Below, in pieces: positions 22,320-29,769 of a stretch of 29,769 nt of DNA. Both the position numbers and the translations under genes were made by a program. Numbering within the stretch: the first letter of the stretch is position 1; every line of letters begins with the position of its first letter. The notes beneath the pieces are model-generated. The model saw nothing but the letters and a program-made list of their open reading frames with translations. It had not been told where the DNA came from and searched no databases. The DNA lies in NCBI GenBank assembly GCA_016550485.1, contig JABXGV010000044.1, positions 1 to 29,769 of the forward strand, read 5' to 3'. The stretch is from an archaeon. GTDB lineage: Archaea > Asgardarchaeota > Hermodarchaeia > Hermodarchaeales > Hermodarchaeaceae.

Positions 22320-24304
22320 TTCTCGGGCACCTCAACGTTTGCTAGCATACCGCTTATTTGCGCTAGTATCTGTTTATCACGGAAGTGTCTAAGCTGGATA
22401 GCTTCAGCTGGGCACTCAACTGCGCATATTCCGCAGCCCTTGCAGGCTACTTCGATGACTTTGGCGACGCCACCTTCCATTTTGATAGCGCTGTAGGGAC
22501 AGACGACAAAGCAGTTAGCGCAGCCGATGCAGAGGGATTCGTCGACAATGGATTTTGCGAGGTCAACTTGGACTTCGCCTTTACTCATCGGAATCGCAGC
22601 GTGGGATGCAGCTGCGGCTGCCATGAAAGAGGACTCCGCGATGTCACGAGGGCTGCTGCACGCTCCTGCTAGATAGATGCCGTCGGAGGTGGTGTCGACC
22701 GGCGCGAGCTTGAGGTGGTATTCGCGGAAGAAGCCGGTGAGGTCGACTTCCATGTTGAGGGTGTGTGCTAGCTCCTGTGCCCCTTCGGACGGCACCACGG
22801 CGGCAGAGAGCACCAGAAGATCGACTGGCACGGTTTCTTTACGCCCACTGTGATGTTCAACTGCGAGCGTCAAGCTCTTGTTGGCGCCTTGTTTGACATC
22901 CGTGACCTCTGCCCGGTGGAAGTGGACACCTAGCTTCTGGCATTCTAGGTAGTAGCGTTCGTAGTCTTTTCCTTGGAGACGGATATCCTTGTAGAAAACA
23001 TGAATTTCCGTGTCGGGCCAGTGTTCCTTAATAAACCAGGCGTGCTTCATTGCCACCTGACAGCAGATGCGACTGCAATGCGGGTTTGTCTCAGGATCGC
23101 GGCTGCCAACACACTGAATCATGCCAATACGCTTAGGCAGCTGTTTATCCGAAGGACGCTGCAGCTGACCCTCCAAAGGACCTAGTGGATCCATCATACG
23201 CGCCAATGCAAACTGGGTAAGTACGTTAGGATACTCGCCCCAACCATACATCCCCTCTGGCTTGAAAACATCAAAGCCCGTGGCGACAATTACAGTGCCA
23301 ACTGTTATCTCGGTCTCCTTGGGTTTTTCGTCCAAGTGAACCGCTTTAACTGGGCAAACATCAACACATTTTCCGCATCGCGTGCAGGTATCAAAATCGA
23401 TGACCGGAGCCCGGGGTACGGCCTGGGGGAAAGGAAGGTAAATGGCTTTTCGAGTACCGAGACCATAGTCTAGCTCGTTGGGAACCTCCACTGGACACGC
23501 TTCTACGCATTTCCCGCAGAGGGTACATGTATCTACATCGACGCCGCGCGGATGTGTTTTCAGGGTGGCTTGAAAGTTTCCGATGTAACCCTCAAACTGG
23601 GTAACCTCAGTTTGAGTATGAACTTGGATTTTCGGGTCATGGAGTATAACCCGTTTGGAGAGGCATTTGCGGGCCATCTCCCCGTACCGGGGGGGAACGC
23701 AGACTCCGCAGCTGTCCGTCATAAACACTAGCCCGAGCTGAGCAGCCTTTCCTCCAAGAGCGGGGCTGCGTTCTACTAGGTGAACATCGAAGCCGTTGTC
23801 GGCTAGCATTGTCGCAGCTTGTATGCCAGCGATACCTGCGCCAATAACCAGACAGACTGGTGGAACCTTCTGGGTTGTTGAGCCAATGGGTTCGAGTAGA
23901 GCCGCCCTGTAGACGGCGGCGCGTACGAGGTCCTTGGCTTTCTGGGTTGCATGGGCATACTCGTCCTTTTGCTTCATGTGGCACCATGACACCTGTTCGC
24001 GGATGTTCACCATTTCGAAGAAGAAGGGATTTAGCCCCGCTTCCGCTATGGTTCTGCGGAATGTGGGTTCGTGGAGTTTAGGACTACAAGACGCCACGAT
24101 TACACGGTTTAACTTATGCTTGGCGATGTGGTCCTTGATGATGTTCTGTCCTTCCTCCGAGCAAGTGAATAGCTGCCACCCAGCATATGCAACGTTAGGT
24201 AGGGTTTTAGCGTACTCGGCGACAGCAGGTACATCAACGACCTTCGCGATGTTTGTACCACATTTACAGACGAACACTCCGATTCTTGGCTTTTCACTTG
24301 ACAT
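22316..24304 (-). CDS. hdrA: HdrA, flavin and iron-sulfur subunit
   Basis: Flavin-based bifurcating subunit of heterodisulfide-reductase-type complexes, 662 residues, cytoplasmic. The order is an N-terminal CKCG (13-16), the Rossmann FAD motif GAGIAG (154-159), the region SCGVCVPPRYGEM around 199-211 that binds an HdrA cluster, two ferredoxin motifs CTLCGKCVEACP (C260-C270) and CTRCGKCVDVCP (C307-C317), CCQVAMKHA, and a C-terminal pair CIGCANCFVVCP (C592-C602) and CKGCGICAVECP (C621-C631). Between the middle clusters lies the FAD-binding domain. GGAGGT stands before ATG 24304, just after the fused HdrA gene upstream. Confidence 0.94.
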   Translation of the reverse strand: MSSEKPRIGVFVCKCGTNIAKVVDVPAVAEYAKTLPNVAYAGWQLFTCSEEGQNIIKDHIAKHKLNRVIVASCSPKLHEPTFRRTIAEAGLNPFFFEMVNIREQVSWCHMKQKDEYAHATQKAKDLVRAAVYRAALLEPIGSTTQKVPPVCLVIGAGIAGIQAATMLADNGFDVHLVERSPALGGKAAQLGLVFMTDSCGVCVPPRYGEMARKCLSKRVILHDPKIQVHTQTEVTQFEGYIGNFQATLKTHPRGVDVDTCTLCGKCVEACPVEVPNELDYGLGTRKAIYLPFPQAVPRAPVIDFDTCTRCGKCVDVCPVKAVHLDEKPKETEITVGTVIVATGFDVFKPEGMYGWGEYPNVLTQFALARMMDPLGPLEGQLQRPSDKQLPKRIGMIQCVGSRDPETNPHCSRICCQVAMKHAWFIKEHWPDTEIHVFYKDIRLQGKDYERYYLECQKLGVHFHRAEVTDVKQGANKSLTLAVEHHSGRKETVPVDLLVLSAAVVPSEGAQELAHTLNMEVDLTGFFREYHLKLAPVDTTSDGIYLAGACSSPRDIAESSFMAAAAASHAAIPMSKGEVQVDLAKSIVDESLCIGCANCFVVCPYSAIKMEGGVAKVIEVACKGCGICAVECPAEAIQLRHFRDKQILAQISGMLANVEVPEK

Positions 24305-24308
24305 CGTT

Positions 24309-26663
24309 CTAACCTCCGTTACGTGCTTTCGTGATTACCTTCACGGCGCGACGAGCTGCTTCGGCGAACTCGTGGGCATCCCGCCCAATCATTTGAACCA
24401 CTTGAACCTGATCTGGAAACCCTCCCGACTCCGAGAGGACCGCCCGTACTACGTGTGCCCTGTTGTTCGCCATCTTTGCACCGCGTCCATGATGGCAAAG
24501 CTCTGATTCGCAGGCAAAGAGGATAACGCCATCGGCTCCTACTTCTAGTGTCTGTAGGATTTTCGGTGCAGAGATACTTCCGGTACAGGGCACATCAATA
24601 ATGTGTAGGTCTGCTGGGTACTGGAGCCGCTCCTCACCTGCCTCATCAATTGCCCGGTAGGAACACTCCTGACAGGCAAACCCAACGATAACAGAGTCAG
24701 GTCCTTCAACACTATTACCTAGGAGCCCCTTCACTGCTGCATCAAAGACCGGTGGATTCGCGTTTAACGGGCCTATTGCACCCACAGGGCAGATGGCCAT
24801 ACATTCACCACACGCCTGGCAACGCACCTCATCCACGACAACACACGAGCCCGCTTCATCAAAGGAAATGGCATGTGATGGACAGGCAGCAACGCATAAT
24901 CCACATCCGTTACAGAGATCCTTCGTTACAACAGCGGTATCAAGCTGTTTTGCCACCGATTGGGTGGCTAGCCAGATTCCCGCTTCCTCCGCGGCAGCCC
25001 CCGCTTGCTCCACCGACTCGGGGATATCCTTGGGACCGTGGCAGGCACCACATATGTACACTCCTGCTACCTCTGTTCTGGCTAGGGCGACTTTCTCGTC
25101 GAGGGCTTCGAAGAAGCCATGCTCATCGAGTTTCAGTCCGAATTTGTCTGCCAGCTCCTTGGTGCCAGGTGGCGGGGTCATTGCACAAGATAACACAACT
25201 AGATCAGCAGACAGTGATTGCGCCTTCCCTTCGGGATCTGTGTACTTGATTTTCGTCTTGCCATCTTTCTCAGTAACCTCGACTTTGTCGCCGCGGTACA
25301 GGTACTTCACGCCGTAGTCGTCTCGGGCTCTCACATAGTATTCCTCAAAGCCCTTACCTGCTGCACGGATGTCCCGCGCTAAAATTGTGACATCAATGTG
25401 ATGGTCAACCTCAACCTTAGTGAGGATAGCGTGCTTTGTGGCGGCCATACAACAGTATGCTGAGCATTGCCAGCTGTACCGTTCATCCCGGCTTCCTACG
25501 CATTGAATCATGACAACATGTTTGGGCTGCTTTCCTGTGGAGGGGACAACCAGCTTACCTTCCAGTGGACCCTGACTATCCACCATCCGGACATATTGCA
25601 TCTGTGTGACAATATCAGGGTTCTTACCATACTGTAGTTCAGGCACCACTGAGGGATCGAATTCTTTGAACCCTGTTGCGATGACCACACCCCCTACCCT
25701 GACTTGGACTTCTTCGTCTTTCATGTCATAATCGACAGCATCAGCAGGGCAAATCTTCGCACAGACGCCACACTTATCCTCAGTGATTTTCCGGCAATGC
25801 TCCGCATCAATCGTACACTTCCGAGGAACGCTTTGGGAGAAGGGCATGTAAGCTGCTCGACGCTTCGCAATACCCCAAGACCACTCGTCGTCGACTTTTG
25901 TGGGGCATTTCTCGGCGCAGAGGTTGCAGCCGGTGCATTTGCTCCAGTCAATGTGTGTTGCCTTTCTACGCAGAGTAATCATCCAATCTTTCCCTGAGTG
26001 TTCTGCCGCCTCTAGTTCAGTATAGGGATAGAGCAGAATGTTGGGGTGGGTGGCAACATCAGCCATCTTCGGTCCAAGAATACAGATAGCACAGTCGTCG
26101 GTCGGGTAGGTCTTGTTCAGGACCGCCATATGCCCGCCGATGGTGGGGGTCCGTTCCACCAAATGGACCTTGATGCCTTTATCGGCTAAATCCAAGCTCG
26201 CCTGGATTCCGGCAACTCCTGCTCCTAAGACGAGAACTTCTTGTGTGACCGGGAAGGTCTTGGTGGGGACTGGGCTCTGAGCGGCTACACGAAAGACTGC
26301 AGCCCGGAGAAGCCGTTTTGCCTTGGCTGTAGCGCCTTTGGGGTCGTCTGTGTGGACCCAAGCACAATGTTCGCGAAGATTAGCAAAGGCTACCTGTCCG
26401 TCGGTAAGACCCGCAGCGCTAGCCGCTTGGCAGAAGCGGGGCCCAAAGAGCTGAGGACTACAGGCAGCAACCACAACTCGATCTAGGTGCTTTGAGGTAA
26501 TAGCGGCAGTAAGGTTGTTGAGCGCTCCGGATTGACACCAGTCAGCCCGGGAGTCCACATGGACCACATCGGGGAGGGTCTGAGCAAAACTGGCTAAGGC
26601 GGTAGCGTCAAGGGGGGGTGTAAGGGTATCACCACATGTGCAGAGAAAGACACCAATCTTCAT
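24309..26663 (-). CDS. hdrA: HdrA fused to an MvhD domain
   Basis: First gene of the operon, 784 residues from ATG 26663 (MKIGVFLCTCG). Residues 1 to about 640 are HdrA: N-terminal CTCG, FAD motif GAGVAG (147-152), TDDCAICILGPKM (HdrA-specific cluster), ferredoxin-like C243-x2-C-x2-C-x3-C253, a wider cysteine set C283, C290, C298, C301, C305, and C-terminal motifs at C584-C594 and C615-C625. From about 655 comes a complete MvhD-like domain with C664, C667, C693, C718 and C723 (ACQECSYRA, VPCTGSI, LFACESELCHHG). Such fusion lets HdrA take electrons directly from a hydrogenase or another donor. A TATA box lies about 50 bases upstream. Confidence 0.92.
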   Translation of the reverse strand: MKIGVFLCTCGDTLTPPLDATALASFAQTLPDVVHVDSRADWCQSGALNNLTAAITSKHLDRVVVAACSPQLFGPRFCQAASAAGLTDGQVAFANLREHCAWVHTDDPKGATAKAKRLLRAAVFRVAAQSPVPTKTFPVTQEVLVLGAGVAGIQASLDLADKGIKVHLVERTPTIGGHMAVLNKTYPTDDCAICILGPKMADVATHPNILLYPYTELEAAEHSGKDWMITLRRKATHIDWSKCTGCNLCAEKCPTKVDDEWSWGIAKRRAAYMPFSQSVPRKCTIDAEHCRKITEDKCGVCAKICPADAVDYDMKDEEVQVRVGGVVIATGFKEFDPSVVPELQYGKNPDIVTQMQYVRMVDSQGPLEGKLVVPSTGKQPKHVVMIQCVGSRDERYSWQCSAYCCMAATKHAILTKVEVDHHIDVTILARDIRAAGKGFEEYYVRARDDYGVKYLYRGDKVEVTEKDGKTKIKYTDPEGKAQSLSADLVVLSCAMTPPPGTKELADKFGLKLDEHGFFEALDEKVALARTEVAGVYICGACHGPKDIPESVEQAGAAAEEAGIWLATQSVAKQLDTAVVTKDLCNGCGLCVAACPSHAISFDEAGSCVVVDEVRCQACGECMAICPVGAIGPLNANPPVFDAAVKGLLGNSVEGPDSVIVGFACQECSYRAIDEAGEERLQYPADLHIIDVPCTGSISAPKILQTLEVGADGVILFACESELCHHGRGAKMANNRAHVVRAVLSESGGFPDQVQVVQMIGRDAHEFAEAARRAVKVITKARNGG

Positions 26664-26710
26664 GGCAGAGCACCCATTATGGGAGACTGGTCTTAGCGGT
26701 GGAAACAAGA

Positions 26711-26720
26711 GCATATATAC
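26711..26720 (-). promoter_or_regulatory. TATA box of the hdr-mvh operon
   Basis: GTATATATGC on the minus strand, about 50 bases before ATG 26663 of the HdrA-MvhD fusion. The distance suits a transcription start near 26688 and a leader of about 25 bases. All five downstream genes are closely packed on this strand and probably use it. Confidence 0.6.
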
Positions 26721-26796
26721 TTCATGCACATACAACAGCTGGATGGGAGTGGAGTTAGCAGATAGCCTGAATTGACGCTTGTGATGCTTTATGTGA

Positions 26797-26813
26797 GAAT
26801 GTAGTGCACATTC
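26797..26813. promoter_or_regulatory. Inverted repeat GAATGT-N5-ACATTC upstream of the hdr-mvh promoter
   Basis: Perfect six-base arms around five bases; the centre is about 90 bases upstream of the operon TATA box and 45 bases after the stop of the AsnC-like regulator. The size suits an AsnC/Lrp-type or other dimeric HTH site. Whether the neighbouring regulator binds it is not known. Confidence 0.35.
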
Positions 26814-26849
26814 ATCAGTTGAAGAATTGAATGAGAGCCTCAGTGCCTG

Positions 26850-27824
26850 TTAGGATGTTATATCTTCTAGTAGCTCTTGTAACCGGAGGTCCCGAAGTCC
26901 AGGATACTTCTTTGCGGGGAACCCAAAGATGGGATTAGCTGACTCCACGTAGGGAGCGGCATGGGCTTTCTGAACAATGGGATCCGCCTCACGCATGTGT
27001 TCCACGACGAACACACAGAACACGATGGGTTCACTGGCAGAAGCGTAGGCATACCAGAATTCCAGCGGGAATTCCTTTTTGAGCCACTCAACGATTTCAC
27101 CAAATGAGCCTCCCTCATTCCATCTAATCCGAACAATGAATGCTAGTCCTCCACCTGCATTGAGATCCCACCAGAGCCGGAAATGTAGACAGGCCTGCTG
27201 AGTACGGAAATCACCTATAGATTGTCGTTGGATGGAAAACTCGGGGTGGGAGCCTCCTTCGCCTAGAAAGCTCTGGATGATGCGTCTGACGCGTTTGGGT
27301 GTCAATCGTGTTTTGCGTGCAATTTCTGCGATGGACATCCGCGCGTCTTCTGTAAGACAGTAAAGCACCTTTAATTCCATCTGTGAGAAGTCACGTTTGC
27401 TCCCCTTTTCTGTAATCAACGTGTGCATCTCCACATCGGTAACACCTTCAAGCTGGCGCAAGAACCGCCCTAACTCGGCAAGTCCACTGGCTCCCTGGTA
27501 TTCAGCGAACAAGAGAACGGAACCGTCAGAAAGGAAGCTTGCTGCGTGAATCATAGGATTCGTTCCTAGTTTATCTAGAAATTCCTCACCCTCTAGTGAC
27601 CCGTCGTTTGACAGGATAGCGAGAACCATCTCCGCGTCTAGCATTGCAAGGCTAAGGTAGACACAGAAGCGAATTATGATTCCAGATTCGATAAGCTTGT
27701 CAAGGCGTTTCTTGATGGCGTTCACTGTAAGCCCGAGCCTTCTTGCTAGGGTTTGATAAGAAGTCCTGCAATTAGCATACAACTCGAGGATAATCCGTTT
27801 ATCAACTAAATCCAATATAGACAC
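26850..27824 (-). CDS. AsnC/Lrp-like regulator with two HTH domains
   Basis: A 324-residue protein. Residues 5-50 form an AsnC-type winged HTH (DLVDKRIILELYANCRTSYQTLARRLGLTVNAIKKRLDKL). A ligand-like middle region follows. A second HTH (about 147-188, MELKVLYCLTEDARMSIAEIARKTRLTPKRVRRIIQSF) precedes a C-terminal alpha/beta region with FWYAYASASEPIVFCVFV. The layout is a duplication: HTH, sensor, HTH, sensor. It starts at GTG 27824. The hdr-mvh operon lies just downstream on the same strand, so control of hydrogenase genes by H2, redox or carbon status is a reasonable but untested guess. It could also be self-regulated. Confidence 0.8.
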   Translation of the reverse strand: MSILDLVDKRIILELYANCRTSYQTLARRLGLTVNAIKKRLDKLIESGIIIRFCVYLSLAMLDAEMVLAILSNDGSLEGEEFLDKLGTNPMIHAASFLSDGSVLLFAEYQGASGLAELGRFLRQLEGVTDVEMHTLITEKGSKRDFSQMELKVLYCLTEDARMSIAEIARKTRLTPKRVRRIIQSFLGEGGSHPEFSIQRQSIGDFRTQQACLHFRLWWDLNAGGGLAFIVRIRWNEGGSFGEIVEWLKKEFPLEFWYAYASASEPIVFCVFVVEHMREADPIVQKAHAAPYVESANPIFGFPAKKYPGLRDLRLQELLEDITS

Positions 27825-27956
27825 ACACTAATCTCGGTATACCCAACGCCCGAAGCCGGTATTTATTGTATATAGCTATGACGACGCTAAAATGTTTTCA
27901 ATCCCAGACCATCAGTATGAGTATATCGGAAACCTAGTGGAATTGCGAATTTGACA

Positions 27957-27979
27957 GTAAATCATTTACATTTTTAAAG
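27957..27979 (+). promoter_or_regulatory. Palindrome GTAAAT-C-ATTTAC next to a TATA box
   Basis: The perfect 13-base palindrome (27957-27969) touches TATA-like TTTTTAAAGG (27970-27979), about 40 bases before the small membrane protein. Sitting where the TFB element would be, a dimeric repressor here would block TFB/TBP binding. Confidence 0.45.
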
Positions 27980-28015
27980 GAATAACACACATTATAGAGC
28001 CGCGGAGGGATATCT

Positions 28016-28150
28016 ATGTCAACAGTATCTGGTTGGATTGGCGGCGGCCCTCCAGCCGTATCCGAGCTTGTAATCCTCATCTTCTCAATATTAAATGCAA
28101 TATTTCTAATGTACATCATATACGAGATGAGAAAGAAAAAGAAGAAATGA
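28016..28150 (+). CDS. Small single-pass membrane protein
   Basis: A 44-residue protein not similar to any family I know. ATG 28016 is preceded by GGAGG at good spacing. After a Gly/Pro-rich start (GWIGGGPPAVSE) it has one hydrophobic helix (about 17-37, ELVILIFSILNAIFLMYIIYE) and a tail MRKKKKK that should stay in the cytoplasm. It has a promoter of its own with a palindrome, and a T-tract follows the gene. It may be a regulator or stabiliser of a membrane complex, but the partner is unknown. Confidence 0.6.
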   Translation: MSTVSGWIGGGPPAVSELVILIFSILNAIFLMYIIYEMRKKKKK

Positions 28151-28186
28151 CAAGTTTCACCAGAGTATTCGATGAGCGGCTACAAG

Positions 28187-28201
28187 CCCCCCTCCTTTTT
28201 T
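28187..28201 (+). terminator. T-tract after the small membrane protein
   Basis: CCCCCCTCC followed by six T residues (28196-28201), 45 bases after the stop codon; it resembles archaeal T-tract termination sites. No strong stem is visible. Confidence 0.35.
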
Positions 28202-28330
28202 AGCCCTTACATCTTGTGCAGAAACGACTGCTCTAATGGGCAGGAAATGGAAGGAGTGTATACTCGATTCGTTATGGCAATGCTATTATCTTCACGGACC
28301 GCCCTAGTAAATTAAATATCCGTAAGTAGT

Positions 28331-28359
28331 CGATATTAAACTTGGAACCACCTTGGTTC
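28331..28359 (+). promoter_or_regulatory. Promoter and inverted repeat before the subtilase
   Basis: TATA-like CGATATTAAAC (28331-28341) is followed at once by the inverted repeat GAACCA-CCT-TGGTTC (28345-28359). The repeat would overlap the transcription start, the usual place for a repressor site in archaea, or form a hairpin in a leader. The ATG is at 28390 with GAGGG seven bases upstream. Confidence 0.4.
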
Positions 28360-28389
28360 TAAACAAAGTATTTGAAGTGAGGGATATTT

Positions 28390-29769
28390 ATGTCAAAAAC
28401 TGAAAGTGAAACCACACCTGATGTTGTTTTTGCGATTGTGACGCTCCGCTCCAAGAGCCATGAATCTATGTTTGCAAAACGTAAGAAACCACTTCGCGCA
28501 TATAGTGCCTTTGACCCCCCAACAGGTGCAATGAGATCTGCAGCCGGGAAGCTCGAAGAATTAGGCTTTACGGTGACAAGTCGTGGCAGATTCAGCCTGA
28601 CCATCACCGGAACCCCCAAACTCTTTGAAGAGATATTTAGCATTCGAATCAAACGAAGAGAGCAGCCCCTTCTGACTGGGATAGCCCCGCGTAGAAAGGC
28701 AAAGCTACCACCCGTGCTCGTCTCCCACACAACAGACAGCAAGTTTACCATTCCAAAGGCACTTACCGACCTCGTTGAAAAAATAATGCTCCCAATGCCA
28801 ACACAGCTCTTCTCACCAATACCACAACGCAACCCTCCTCCGCTAAACTACCCCCACCTAGAGCTGCCAAGAGATATTCAAACCCAACTAGGAACACAAA
28901 GCTGTCATGAAGAAGGAATAACCGGTCAGGGTATTCATGTTGTGATACCAGACTCGGGATTGTACCCTCATCCTTACTTCCTTTTTAGAGGATACGACAT
29001 CAATACCGGAATCACAATCGATTTACCTGACGACGCGCCGACCACCATTATTCCAGGGGAAGACACTTATGGTCACGGGACTGCTCTAGCAGCAAATATT
29101 CTAGCTGTTGCTCCTGACATCAAGCTCACTATGATTAAAGTAGGATACACATATGTGGAAACAAATGGCCAGATTTATGACTATTGGGCTGATGACCTGA
29201 CAGCATTACGCATAGCCGCCAACCTAAGACCTCACATAATTTCCTGCAGCATAGGAGGACCGGAGCCACTTCTTCTCAAATTGGGGAATGCGATTTTACC
29301 GCTTATGGAAGCGTTCAGAGCTGAACTCTGGGATATCGTCCGTAGTGGAATAGTCGTGCTCTACTCTGTGGGGAATTTCGGATGGGTCTGTTGGCAGTCA
29401 ACCTTGCCCTACGTCATATCAGTAGGTGGAGCATATAAGAATAAACACAAAAAGTGGGTTGCATCTAGCTTTGCAAGTAGCGGAAAGTCCCAATTTGAAA
29501 CCGGGCGTATAGTCCCAGATATCTGTGGCATCTGCGGTCCTGCCCCCCACGGAATTTGGATTGCAGCACCAACCCAGCCAGAAAGCTATTACGATCAATA
29601 TTTGGGCGGGGGTACAACGGCTGTTCCCTCTGAAGCAGACGACAAGACCGAAACTGATGATGGATGGATGGTCGGCAGTGGAACATCGATGGCGACGACA
29701 CACGTTGCTGGAGCCGTTGCTCTCATTTTACAGAAAATCCAAACACAATGGCTTCCTTTAATTTTAGCC
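28390..29769 (+). CDS. Subtilase (S8) family peptidase, C-terminus cut by right edge
   Basis: The reading frame from ATG 28390 stays open for 460 codons to the edge. The catalytic triad is present: D188 in VVIPDSGLYPHP, H229 in YGHGTALAANI and S433 in GSGTSMATTHVAGAVAL, plus the oxyanion Asn N329 in LYSVGNFG. Residues 1 to about 150 precede the catalytic domain and contain AMRSAAGKLEELGFTVT and LTITGTPKLFEEIFSIRI, similar to the activation domain of pro-kumamolisin-type peptidases. There is no signal peptide: the N-terminus MSKTESETTPD is hydrophilic, so it may act in the cytoplasm or be exported in another way. The C-terminus after the catalytic Ser is outside the window. Confidence 0.85.
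   Translation, partial: MSKTESETTPDVVFAIVTLRSKSHESMFAKRKKPLRAYSAFDPPTGAMRSAAGKLEELGFTVTSRGRFSLTITGTPKLFEEIFSIRIKRREQPLLTGIAPRRKAKLPPVLVSHTTDSKFTIPKALTDLVEKIMLPMPTQLFSPIPQRNPPPLNYPHLELPRDIQTQLGTQSCHEEGITGQGIHVVIPDSGLYPHPYFLFRGYDINTGITIDLPDDAPTTIIPGEDTYGHGTALAANILAVAPDIKLTMIKVGYTYVETNGQIYDYWADDLTALRIAANLRPHIISCSIGGPEPLLLKLGNAILPLMEAFRAELWDIVRSGIVVLYSVGNFGWVCWQSTLPYVISVGGAYKNKHKKWVASSFASSGKSQFETGRIVPDICGICGPAPHGIWIAAPTQPESYYDQYLGGGTTAVPSEADDKTETDDGWMVGSGTSMATTHVAGAVALILQKIQTQWLPLILA

Noticed and set aside
23934..24506. Plus-strand open frame of 190 codons opposite hdrA and the hdrA-mvhD fusion
   Set aside because: Both hdrA genes are certain; the opposite frame has no ribosome site or recognisable domain.
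19554..26663. F420-reducing (Frh) hydrogenase
   Set aside because: No FrhB-like F420-binding subunit is present; MvhD and HdrA genes in the same operon indicate the Mvh type.
1..29769. CRISPR array, insertion sequence, integrase or phage genes
   Set aside because: No regularly spaced repeats, terminal inverted repeats flanking a transposase, or phage proteins were seen; duplications here are of ordinary genes.

Overview
The window (29,769 bases) reads as part of an archaeal chromosome. The evidence is a tetrahydromethanopterin-linked C1 pathway (ftr, fwdC, mch), an archaeal-type UbiA prenyltransferase of the kind that makes ether lipids, NreA with a C-terminal PCNA-binding peptide, TATA-box promoters, AsnC-type and PadR-like regulators, and a large HdrA/Mvh hydrogenase operon. 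No methyl-coenzyme M reductase, HdrB or HdrC gene is present here. This fits a non-methanogenic, H2-linked archaeon using the archaeal Wood-Ljungdahl pathway. An Asgard (Thorarchaeota-like) origin is my guess from gene content and the C-terminal anchor style of the secreted proteins; it is not proven.

Layout. 1-351: start of a PadR-like regulator leaving the left edge, divergent from a small YHS metal-binding protein. 411-5431: two divergent C1 and lipid transcription units, radical SAM-ubiA-ftr on the minus strand and fwdC-mch on the plus strand. 5494-6678: three tandem copies of a small, probably NTF2-like protein, closed by a hairpin terminator. 6845-11904: two tandem CPA1 Na+/H+ antiporters, a thymidylate synthase and nreA, all plus strand. 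11930-14037: a GDT1/UPF0016 cation transporter and a ferritin-like protein (minus), then an SPL-like radical SAM enzyme (plus). 14275-19250: two secreted, C-terminally anchored beta-propeller proteins flank a minus-strand block of three cytoplasmic unknowns, two of them paralogues. 19251-26663: the minus-strand operon hdrA/mvhD fusion-hdrA-mvhD-mvhG-mvhA, followed by a diverged second copy of the mvhA 3' end. 26850-29769: an AsnC-like regulator with two HTH domains, a tiny membrane protein, and a subtilase cut by the right edge.

How it fits together. MvhA/MvhG should oxidise H2 and pass electrons through MvhD to flavin- and ferredoxin-rich HdrA proteins, which could reduce ferredoxin. Fwd, Ftr and Mch carry out the first CO2-reducing (or last oxidising) steps of the methyl branch. 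The two systems are therefore likely linked through ferredoxin, although the genes are 14 kb apart.

The items most worth a second look are: the separate, selectively constrained mvhA C-terminal fragment at 19325-19435; the two-HdrA hydrogenase operon without HdrBC; the radical SAM protein with a CX10CX2C motif joined to ubiA and ftr; the triple NTF2-like array; and the shared PGFPW anchor motif of the two secreted propellers. I saw no rRNA, tRNA, CRISPR array or insertion sequence.
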